From the NCBI GenBank assembly GCA_003252135.1, contig QKDK01000241.1, forward strand, positions 1-48,742: DNA of 48,742 nt. Reading direction: 5' to 3'. The DNA is from Clostridia bacterium (lineage in GTDB: Bacteria; Bacillota; Clostridia; Lachnospirales; Lachnospiraceae). Below, piece by piece: positions 39,351 through 47,109 of the stretch. The notes below the pieces were generated by a model. It saw nothing but the letters and a program-made list of their open reading frames with translations, was not told the DNA's origin and did not search any database. Position numbers and translations under genes: made by a program. Within the stretch, counting starts at the first letter, position 1. Each line of letters begins with the position of its first letter.

Positions 39351-40058
39351 TTACCATGACGTTTTTGGAGAATCGCAAAATTTCTCTTCTCCGTTTTCAT
39401 CAAAACAGAACACAAGAACACCATTTAATGCTTCAACAAAATCCTGTGCCGTATTGCGTCCGGTCGTAAAAAGATAGGTAAAAAGCTCATAGCTTCCAAG
39501 AACAATAAAATATAGAGCTGTGTACAGCAAAAGCAGCAGCGTTATGTCCTGAAATATGAACATCGTTGCATCAGTCAGTTCGATCAAATGACTGAGCAGA
39601 CTGAATGAAACCGGCACCAGCAGAAATAACAGCCATTGGCGGCTTACATTGATAGGGAAATTGAAGCGCTTTCTTTTTTTACCTGCGATTTCCTTGTAGC
39701 AGCTGCTCAGCTGGTAAACCTGATTTTTAGTACGTATATCATTTGCTTCCAGCCATAGCTTGACTTCTTTACAGAATATTCTGTATCTGTCATAATCCAC
39801 GCCGCTTTTTTGTGATCTGTCAAGCTTAAAGAAATAATTCATCAAAATCATGAATCCTCCTTCAAACAGCAAAGGCAGATACAGCAGATCGCTTTGACAA
39901 TGGTTTATACATAACAAGAGAAATACTGCAAAAGCAGCAAAAGAAGCAAGCAAAAAAATCCATGTCACTATAGATACGGTTCTAATGCGCTCCGTCAGTT
40001 TCAGTTTTTCGTTTTTCCATCGATAATACTTAAATAATAATAATTTTTCCAAATTCAT
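39351..40058 (-). CDS. Hypothetical polytopic membrane protein (about 235-240 aa, about 4 TM)
   Basis: Hydrophobic segments VTWIFLLASFAAFAVFLLLCI, LPLLFEGGFMILMNYFF, WLLFLLVPVSFSLLSHLI, ITLLLLLYTALYFIVLGSY; start uncertain (40073 or 40058). Confidence 0.7.
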   Translation of the reverse strand: MNLEKLLLFKYYRWKNEKLKLTERIRTVSIVTWIFLLASFAAFAVFLLLCINHCQSDLLYLPLLFEGGFMILMNYFFKLDRSQKSGVDYDRYRIFCKEVKLWLEANDIRTKNQVYQLSSCYKEIAGKKRKRFNFPINVSRQWLLFLLVPVSFSLLSHLIELTDATMFIFQDITLLLLLYTALYFIVLGSYELFTYLFTTGRNTAQDFVEALNGVLVFCFDENGEEKFCDSPKTSW

Positions 40059-40084
40059 CCCTCCTGTTGTCATTCTATGTCATT

Positions 40085-40149
40085 ATGGTAAAAAATCCCA
40101 TGACGTTTTCGGAGAAGTTTTTAAGTTCTCCGAAAACGTCATGGGATTT
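40085..40149 (-). terminator. 24-bp perfect inverted repeat; terminator-like on the minus strand and possible operator
   Basis: AAATCCCATGACGTTTTCGGAGAA-GTTTTTAAG-TTCTCCGAAAACGTCATGGGATTT (40093-40149); minus strand continues into a T6 tract. Confidence 0.8.
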
Positions 40150-40170
40150 CATTAATTATCGCACTATAAT
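40142..40170 (+). promoter_or_regulatory. Candidate promoter of the small peptide gene, -35 inside the palindrome
   Basis: TGGGAT-N17-TATAAT; poor -35 overlaps the right palindrome arm. Confidence 0.55.
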
Positions 40171-40199
40171 TTGGTAAATACAGAATGGAGGATGCAATT

Positions 40200-40355
40200 A
40201 TGAAAAAAACTATAAAATTAATGTTATTACTGGTTGCTGCAGTCTGTCTTTCCATGACCCTGCGCGGCACTGCCGTACAGCCTTCTTTGTCTGCCCAGCC
40301 GTCTGGCATGACACTGGTCGCCGATCCTTTTGATGATGACGATTTTAATTTTTAA
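40200..40355 (+). CDS. Small secreted pre-peptide, candidate RRNPP-type signalling peptide (51 aa)
   Basis: MKKTIKLMLLLVAAVCLSMTLRGTAVQPSLSAQPSGMTLVADPFDDDDFNF; SD GGAGGA 7 nt before ATG; N-terminal Sec-like signal; below the ORF-track size cutoff. Confidence 0.75.
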   Translation: MKKTIKLMLLLVAAVCLSMTLRGTAVQPSLSAQPSGMTLVADPFDDDDFNF

Positions 40356-42180
40356 CACCGTTCATGACTGCCGGATAATTGTCAGCAAGATGATTCTTAA
40401 TGATATTAGCTGACACCAGATCCCGCATAAGGCAGCTGATATCATACGCTCTTAAAAAATATCTGCAGCAGACACTACTTCTTTCAGCCGCAGACATTTC
40501 TGCCATTTTCTTTTCGAGTATAAAACCTTTCTTCGCAATATATTTACCAAGGAACTGTCCTCTGCCGCAGCGCAGAGTAAACGCCACTGCCTGGTCACAT
40601 ATTTCGACAGCTTCATCAAGATAATCGTTCTCTTCTAAATACTTTTCAAGGTTGGACATGATCATCAGAACAGATACAGAGTGATACTTCATATCGATCT
40701 GGCTGTTCTGATAGCTTTTTAAAACCTCCTTCAGCAGACTGATTGCTTTTTCACTCTGTTTCATCTGGTTATACAGTATTGCGATCCGGACTATAATGTT
40801 CGCTTCCTGCTTCGACAGGCTCAGATGCTCGATCTGACAGCCTGTCTGTCTCTTTATGGTCAGATCAAGAATTTCATTCAGCTTATTGACGGTCTTTTCT
40901 GCACTTGCCTTCTTTTCTTTATAATCCAGCCAAGTCTGTGTCATGAGGACATACTGTACGTTCATTTTATCATCCATATCAATGAGCTGTTTCAGTTCTT
41001 CAAATCTGTCCTTTATCTCATCATAGTGGTGGTATGCTGCAAGCCGCTCTATTTCACGTTTCTTTTCATATACTGTAAAATCATTGGTCAGAATATCAAC
41101 ATTATAAATATCCTTATCAATGCCAAGAGCTTTTTGTATCTTCTTAAAATTATTTATGTGCGGCTTTCTTTTCCCGCTTTCAATACGGGATATGGTTTCG
41201 GGTGCCAGATTATCCCCGCCAAGTACCTCCTGTGACATTCTGCTGTTCTTTCTGCTGCTTCTGATGACTTCATTCATTAAGAAGACTTCTGTCTGGGAAT
41301 TGCATTTATGTATGGCATCACTTTCTCTTTCCGGAGCAGCTCCATATTCACCGTAGACCCAGAGAAGGCTCTCGAGCTGCTTTTCTGCCGATTTAGTATC
41401 TTCATTATTACTGTCTTTTTGACACAGAAGGTATATACGCAGCAGACCTGTGATTCCAAATATAACAGCGTTCTTAGCAAGCAGACCAATGGCTTTTCTG
41501 CAAATGTCAGCAGCTTCTATGTAACTGCCCTGCTCTGACTTTAGCTCTGCCAGAAATAGAGCAGCTTTTGGGAAAATCTTGACCTTTTCTTCCTCGTCAG
41601 TGTAATGAGTCTCAATATAGTCAAGAAGTTCCTGCAGGCTCAGGCTGTATTCATCCATTCTTCCCTGACCTTTCAGACAGGTCAGCAGAATCAATATCAA
41701 AATCACCTCTTCACGGCTCAGATAGTAATCCTTCAGAGCTTTCAGCTCAAACCCCGGAACCGTGCGGCCAATTGAAGATAATATCATCTTCTCGCAGATG
41801 ACAGGATCCCCGGTTCGATGATAAAGTAAAAATGCCTGTATTTTTTCACAGTATTGCCTGTGCAGGTTTAAACCCGCCTCTTTTGCCTGCAGATAGTGAT
41901 TCAGACCTTCTTCGACCGCAGCCCAGTCATCCTCTTCCATACCCTTCTCGATCTTTTCCCTGATACAGAGCAGGACATAATCACGCTCCGACAGAACCGT
42001 AAAGAATTTATCAGGAGATTTTCCCAGACGCTGAATAATAGCATCCATTAAAAATTTGTCGGGTACTCTTTCTTCCAGTTCAATTCTCGATAAGGTCGCA
42101 TCGGAGCATAAACCGCAGCATAATTTTTTTTGTGGTATTTCCTGCTGTGTCCTAAGGGTAAAAATCAAGTTTCCTATCAT
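40345..42180 (-). CDS. Double HTH-TPR transcriptional regulator (RRNPP/PlcR-like)
   Basis: Two XRE-like HTH regions (IGNLIFTLRTQQEIPQKKLCCGLCSDATLSRIELEERVPDKF and NEVIRSSRKNSRMSQEVLGGDNLAPETISRIESGKRKPHINNFKKIQKALGI), each followed by TPR-like helices. Confidence 0.8.
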   Translation of the reverse strand: MIGNLIFTLRTQQEIPQKKLCCGLCSDATLSRIELEERVPDKFLMDAIIQRLGKSPDKFFTVLSERDYVLLCIREKIEKGMEEDDWAAVEEGLNHYLQAKEAGLNLHRQYCEKIQAFLLYHRTGDPVICEKMILSSIGRTVPGFELKALKDYYLSREEVILILILLTCLKGQGRMDEYSLSLQELLDYIETHYTDEEEKVKIFPKAALFLAELKSEQGSYIEAADICRKAIGLLAKNAVIFGITGLLRIYLLCQKDSNNEDTKSAEKQLESLLWVYGEYGAAPERESDAIHKCNSQTEVFLMNEVIRSSRKNSRMSQEVLGGDNLAPETISRIESGKRKPHINNFKKIQKALGIDKDIYNVDILTNDFTVYEKKREIERLAAYHHYDEIKDRFEELKQLIDMDDKMNVQYVLMTQTWLDYKEKKASAEKTVNKLNEILDLTIKRQTGCQIEHLSLSKQEANIIVRIAILYNQMKQSEKAISLLKEVLKSYQNSQIDMKYHSVSVLMIMSNLEKYLEENDYLDEAVEICDQAVAFTLRCGRGQFLGKYIAKKGFILEKKMAEMSAAERSSVCCRYFLRAYDISCLMRDLVSANIIKNHLADNYPAVMNGVKN

Positions 42181-42239
42181 AATCCACCACTTTTTTCATT
42201 GTTTGAAAACATAGTACCACAGCATGAGCTTTCATGCAA

Positions 42240-43547
42240 TCAGCCAATCGCATTGAATGCTTCTGTCAGATCCTCAAGAATGTCCTCTATATTCTCGCAT
42301 CCGACCGAAAGTCGGATCGTATTAGGTTTGATTCCCTGCTCCTCCATCTCTTTCACGTTCAACTGAGAATGTGTGGTGGAAGCCGGATGGATAACAAGGG
42401 ATTTCACATCTGCCACATTGGCAAGCAGCGAAAAAAGCTCCAGTTCATCAATAAATGCTTTTGCCTTTTTTTCATCTCCTTTGATCTCAAAAGTAAAAAT
42501 CGAGCCGCCGCCCTTTGGCAGATATTTTTTATAAAGCCTTTGCTGTTCTTCATCTTTTGTGACTGACGGATGATGCACTGCCTCTACCTGCGGATGGTTT
42601 TGCAGAAATTCTGCGACCCTTAATGCATTATAGACATGACGCTCCACACGAAGCGATAATGTCTCCAATCCCTGCAGGAACAAAAAGGCATGCAGCGGCG
42701 CTACCGTAGCCCCGGTATCACGCAGCAGAATCGCACGGATTCTGGTAACAAAGGCTGCTGCTCCTACGGCCATTGTAAAACTGATTCCATGGTATGCCGG
42801 TTCCGGCTCTGTCAGCTGCGAAAATCTGCCCGAAGCCTCCCAGTCAAATTTCCCGCTGTCAATGATCACTCCACCGATTGCCACTCCGTGTCCGCCAATG
42901 AATTTTGTAGCTGAATGAACAACGATGTCAGCACCGTAAGAAATCGGCTTCACAAGATATGGCGTAGCAAAGGTATTATCGATCACGAGAGGAAGTCCAT
43001 GTCTGTGTGCTAACTCTGCGATCTTCTCAATATCGGCAATGTCTGAATTCGGATTTCCAAGAGTCTCTATATAAACGGCTTTTGTATTTGCATTGATTGC
43101 TGCTTCTATGGCAGTAAAATCTGCCGGGTCAATAAAAGTCGTACGAATGCCATAAGCCGGCAGTGTATTGGCAAGAAGATTATAGGTTCCGCCATATATG
43201 TTCCGTGCCGCAACGATCTCATCTCCCTGTTTTGCAAGATTCATGATGGTATAAAAAATTGCCGCCGCTCCTGATGCTGTAGCAAGTGCTGCCACACCTC
43301 CTTCAAGCGCTGCCATGCGCTTCTCAAATACATCTTCAGTCGGATTTGTCAGTCTCCCGTATATATTTCCTGCATCTGACAGGTTGAACCGTGCTGCAGC
43401 ATGGTCACTGTTCTTAAATACATAGGATGATGTCTGGTATATCGGGACTGCTCTTGCATCAGTTGCCGGATCCGGCGATTCCTGTCCGACATGCAGCTGT
43501 AATGTTTCAAATTTAAAATTTCTCTTATCTCTTGTTTTTTTACTCAT
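42240..43547 (-). CDS. metY: O-acetylhomoserine sulfhydrylase (PLP, Cys/Met metabolism family)
   Basis: FETLQLHVGQESPDPATDARAVPIYQTSSYVF, VVHSATKFIGGHGVAIGG, VKSLVIHPASTTH motifs. Confidence 0.92.
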   Translation of the reverse strand: MSKKTRDKRNFKFETLQLHVGQESPDPATDARAVPIYQTSSYVFKNSDHAAARFNLSDAGNIYGRLTNPTEDVFEKRMAALEGGVAALATASGAAAIFYTIMNLAKQGDEIVAARNIYGGTYNLLANTLPAYGIRTTFIDPADFTAIEAAINANTKAVYIETLGNPNSDIADIEKIAELAHRHGLPLVIDNTFATPYLVKPISYGADIVVHSATKFIGGHGVAIGGVIIDSGKFDWEASGRFSQLTEPEPAYHGISFTMAVGAAAFVTRIRAILLRDTGATVAPLHAFLFLQGLETLSLRVERHVYNALRVAEFLQNHPQVEAVHHPSVTKDEEQQRLYKKYLPKGGGSIFTFEIKGDEKKAKAFIDELELFSLLANVADVKSLVIHPASTTHSQLNVKEMEEQGIKPNTIRLSVGCENIEDILEDLTEAFNAIG

Positions 43548-43583
43548 CTGTTTCTTCCCTTTCCAAAATGTACCGACGCTCTG

Positions 43584-44033
43584 TCAGATTACATAATTGT
43601 CAGCATTTCCCTTTTCCCATTCTATCAGATCTTCCAGCGTAACTGTATCAACAACGCTTCTGATTGCCTCATCAAGTTTTTTCCATAATATCAAAGTTGA
43701 ACAGTTTCCCTGTCTCTTGCATTCGTTGACCTCATCCTCCAGACATGCAACAGGAGCCAGACTGCCTTCAATGACACGCAGTATATTACCGACGGTATAC
43801 TGTGACGGTTCTTTTGTGAGACGATAGCCTCCCTGCGCTCCGCGGATGCTCTTCACATACCCGGCTTTGTTCAGGCCCGATATGATCTGCTCCAGATACT
43901 TATCGGAAATATCCTGCCTTTCAGAAATATCACGTATTCTGACCAGTTCGCCTCCATTGCCGTGATCACTGCTGTGCATTGCAAGATCGATCATTAAACG
44001 TAATGCATATCTGCCCTTCGTTGAAATCTTCAT
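43584..44033 (-). CDS. Rrf2 family transcriptional regulator (IscR/CymR-like)
   Basis: MKISTKGRYALRLMIDLA; QDISDKYLEQIISGLNKAGYVKSIRGAQGGYRL; CLEDEVNECKRQGNC. Confidence 0.92.
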   Translation of the reverse strand: MKISTKGRYALRLMIDLAMHSSDHGNGGELVRIRDISERQDISDKYLEQIISGLNKAGYVKSIRGAQGGYRLTKEPSQYTVGNILRVIEGSLAPVACLEDEVNECKRQGNCSTLILWKKLDEAIRSVVDTVTLEDLIEWEKGNADNYVI

Positions 44034-44055
44034 ACCCTAGCTCCTTCGTATTCTA

Positions 44056-44520
44056 TTAATAAGAAACCACGTTTCGATCCTCATCATCTTCCTGCTTATG
44101 CTCGTCTTCGTGAATATCACTTTTAGGCTTCTTCAATCCTTTAATTTCAATATTGTTCTTTTCTGCATAATCCCAGAGAGCGGCATGTATTGCTTCCTCT
44201 GCCAGAAGAGAGCAGTGTATCTTTACAGGCGGAAGACCGTCCAGTGCTTCCATAACTGCGACATTGGTCACTTCCAATGCCTCCTGAATATTTTTCCCTT
44301 TGACAAGTTCTGTTGCCATACTGCTCGTGGCAACAGCTGCACCGCAGCCAAATGTCTTGAACTTACAGTCTCGTATTACCTGGTCTTCATCTATATCAAG
44401 ATAGATCCGCATGATATCACCGCATTTTGCATTGCCGACAGTACCGACTCCGCTTGCACCTTCTATCTCTCCGACATTTCTCGGATGTTCAAAATGATCC
44501 ATTACCTTTTCACTATACAT
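44056..44520 (-). CDS. nifU: IscU/NifU-type Fe-S scaffold protein
   Basis: MYSEKVMDHFEHPRNVGEI, GNAKCGDIMRIYL, FKTFGCGAAVATSSM motifs. Confidence 0.94.
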   Translation of the reverse strand: MYSEKVMDHFEHPRNVGEIEGASGVGTVGNAKCGDIMRIYLDIDEDQVIRDCKFKTFGCGAAVATSSMATELVKGKNIQEALEVTNVAVMEALDGLPPVKIHCSLLAEEAIHAALWDYAEKNNIEIKGLKKPKSDIHEDEHKQEDDEDRNVVSY

Positions 44521-44570
44521 TGTTTCCTCCATTTCCGCGCTGTCTGACGCGTATCAACATTTCCGGCTGC

Positions 44571-45767
44571 TCACATTTCTTTACCGCTTTTTACAAAATC
44601 CTCGTAGAGCGGTGACATACTGCGCAGTCTGTCAACAATTTTTTTAACTTCATCAACCACATAATCTATGTCTTCTTTTGTTGTTTCTTCTGAAAGTGTC
44701 AGTCTGAGCGACCCGTGTGCAATCTCATGCAAAAGTCCGATAGCCAGAAGAACATGCGACGGATCAAGCGAACCCGATGTGCAGGCCGATCCCGAAGAAG
44801 CACAGATGCCTTTGTTATCAAGCATAATCAGCAGGGATTCGCCCTCGATGAACCTGAAACAGAAATTTGTGTTGTTCGGGAGTCTGTCAGTCCTGTGTCC
44901 GTTCAGCCTTGCATAGGGAACTTCCTTTAGAATCCGTTCTATCGTATAATCTCGCAGTGCTGTGATTTTTTCTGCATTTTCAACCATTACTTTTGCGGCA
45001 ATCTCTGTTGCTTTTGCAAATCCGACAATACCCGGAACATTATGTGTTCCTGCACGTCTGTTTCTCTCCTGAGACCCTCCATGGATAAAGGGACCAATCT
45101 TTACACCTTCTCTGATGTACAAGATCCCGACTCCTTTTGGCCCGTGAATCTTATGTCCGCTGGCGCTCAGCATGTCTATGGAGAGTTCATTGACATTGAT
45201 CGGTAAATGTCCGTATGCCTGAACAGCATCGGTATGGAACAGAATTCCTTTTTCTTTTGCCAGTTCACCGATCTCCCTGACTGGCTGTATGGTGCCGATC
45301 TCATTATTGGCAAACATGACTGATATCAGCGTCGTGGTAGGGCGGATTGCTTTTTTTAGTTCATCCATTCTGATCACTCCGTTTTCATCGACGCCGATAT
45401 AGCTGACTTCAAAGCCATTCTTCTCAAGAAAACTGCAGGTATGCAGCACCGCATGGTGCTCGATCACGGAAGTGATGATATGATTGCCTTTGCTTTTGTT
45501 CGCATAAGCGGCTGCTTTGATGGCCCAGTTGTCTGATTCGCTGCCTCCGCTGGTAAAATAAACTTCTTTTGCCTTGGCACCCAGGAAATCAGCCACTGTG
45601 TCCCTGGCCTGGTCCACTGCTTTTGTGCTGATACCGGCAAATGAATATATGCTGGAAGGGTTTCCGTAATACTCCTGCAGAAAGGGCATCATATAAGCCA
45701 AGACCTCCGGTTTCACTGCCGTGGTTGCTGCATTGTCCAAATAAATCATCTTTTTGTCTGTACTCAT
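44571..45767 (-). CDS. nifS: Cysteine desulfurase
   Basis: MIYLDNAATTAVKPEV, HTDAVQAYGHLPI, SASGHKIHGPKGVGILY, SSGSACTSG motifs. Confidence 0.95.
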   Translation of the reverse strand: MSTDKKMIYLDNAATTAVKPEVLAYMMPFLQEYYGNPSSIYSFAGISTKAVDQARDTVADFLGAKAKEVYFTSGGSESDNWAIKAAAYANKSKGNHIITSVIEHHAVLHTCSFLEKNGFEVSYIGVDENGVIRMDELKKAIRPTTTLISVMFANNEIGTIQPVREIGELAKEKGILFHTDAVQAYGHLPINVNELSIDMLSASGHKIHGPKGVGILYIREGVKIGPFIHGGSQERNRRAGTHNVPGIVGFAKATEIAAKVMVENAEKITALRDYTIERILKEVPYARLNGHRTDRLPNNTNFCFRFIEGESLLIMLDNKGICASSGSACTSGSLDPSHVLLAIGLLHEIAHGSLRLTLSEETTKEDIDYVVDEVKKIVDRLRSMSPLYEDFVKSGKEM

Positions 45768-45855
45768 ACACACTCCATTTCTACTATTCCTAGTTATTCG
45801 ATATGATTTATATGTATTATATAACACGATTTTTTTGCTATGTCAAGCAAAGAGT

Positions 45856-46788
45856 TTAATCAGCATACAAAGGTGTCGACAGATACCGTTCTCCAGTATC
45901 AGGAAGAATAACAACAAACGTCCTGCCTTCATTCTCCGGTCTTTGTGCCAGCAGTTTCGCCGCATGGAGCGCTGCCCCGGAAGAAATACCGATCAGAATT
46001 CCCTCTGCTCTGGCAAATGCACGACCCGTTGCAAAAGCATCATCATTCTCAATGGTAATAATCTCATCGCATACAGATCGGTTCAGTGTATCCGGCACAA
46101 AACCTGCACCGATTCCCTGAATCTTATGAGAACCGGCCACACCTTTGGTCAGGACCGGAGATCCTGCCGGTTCCACACCGATTACTTTTACGCTTTCTTT
46201 CTGTTCTTTCAGATAAGCACCGGTTCCGGAAATCGTTCCGCCGGTTCCGATGCCTGCCACCAGTATGTCCACTTCTCCGTCTGTATCACGCCAGATTTCA
46301 GGTCCTGTCGTTCTTTTATGCATTGCCGGATTGGCCGGGTTATTGAACTGTCCCGGAATAAATGAACTCGGAATGCCTGCCGCAAGTTCTTCTGCTTTCT
46401 CAATCGCACCGGACATCCCTTTTGCACCTTCTGTCAGCACGAGCTCTGCGCCATACGCCTTCAGCAGATTTCTACGTTCGACACTCATTGTCTCTGGCAT
46501 GGTCAGGATAATTTTGTAACCTCTGGCAGCCGCGATGGATGCCAGACCTATTCCTGTATTTCCGCTTGTCGGTTCGATAATAACAGAACCCTGTTTCAGC
46601 AGTCCTTTTGCCTGTGCATCCTCTATCATCGCCAGTGCAATTCTGTCTTTTACACTTCCAGCCGGATTAAAATATTCAAGTTTTACCAATATCTTCGCCT
46701 TTAGCTGATATAAATCCTCAAAATTTTTAGCCTCCATCAGTGGTGTATTTCCTATTAATTCTGTCATGCTGTTATATACTTTTCCCAT
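45856..46788 (-). CDS. cysK: Cysteine synthase A (O-acetylserine sulfhydrylase)
   Basis: [46 protein letters not shown] motifs. Confidence 0.95.
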   Translation of the reverse strand: MGKVYNSMTELIGNTPLMEAKNFEDLYQLKAKILVKLEYFNPAGSVKDRIALAMIEDAQAKGLLKQGSVIIEPTSGNTGIGLASIAAARGYKIILTMPETMSVERRNLLKAYGAELVLTEGAKGMSGAIEKAEELAAGIPSSFIPGQFNNPANPAMHKRTTGPEIWRDTDGEVDILVAGIGTGGTISGTGAYLKEQKESVKVIGVEPAGSPVLTKGVAGSHKIQGIGAGFVPDTLNRSVCDEIITIENDDAFATGRAFARAEGILIGISSGAALHAAKLLAQRPENEGRTFVVILPDTGERYLSTPLYAD

Positions 46789-46849
46789 ATTTCATATCCT
46801 TTCTCTTTCATGATAATCTATGCCTGCAATAAGCATTGGTGTTTTATTT

Positions 46850-46875
46850 CATACTAATAAAGTATGAATAGTATG
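46850..46875. promoter_or_regulatory. Candidate Rrf2 operator upstream of cysK
   Basis: CATACT-AATAA-AGTATG followed by AATAGTATG, just downstream of the cysK -10. Confidence 0.5.
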
Positions 46876-46889
46876 TTTTCTATAATTCT

Positions 46890-46918
46890 TTTATACACCA
46901 TTTTACCCATGGTGTCAA
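46890..46918 (-). promoter_or_regulatory. cysK promoter
   Basis: Minus TTGACA-N17-TATAAA; the spacer contains the ACACCA...TGGTGT inverted repeat. Confidence 0.8.
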
Positions 46919-46944
46919 TCTTTTCGTGATTTTTTTACCGGGTT

Positions 46945-47001
46945 GATTATCTGACGGGCTGATTAGCTAACGGACCGATTATCCGACGGGCTGATTGTCA
47001 G
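46945..47001. repeat. 16-bp tandem repeat, about 3.5 units
   Basis: GATTATCTGACGGGCT|GATTAGCTAACGGACC|GATTATCCGACGGGCT|GATTGTCAG. Confidence 0.85.
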
Positions 47002-47082
47002 TCCTGGCTGTCCTTGTCAGTACTGACTGCATATAGTAAACTTGCGTTGTACAGTACCTATGCTCCAGGTGCACACCTAAAA

Positions 47083-47109
47083 AAATGCCAGCTGTATCAG
47101 CCGGCATTT
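47083..47109 (-). terminator. Terminator overlapping the stop codon of the GGDEF/EAL gene
   Basis: Minus AAAATGCCGGCTGATACAGCTGGCATTTTTTT. Confidence 0.8.

Noticed and set aside
40093-40149. Long inverted repeat as IS terminal ends
   Set aside because: Arms are only 9 nt apart and no transposase or target-site duplication is visible; hairpin/operator/terminator is more likely.
46945-47001. Possible mini-CRISPR
   Set aside because: Units adjoin directly with no spacers and no cas genes nearby; a plain tandem repeat.
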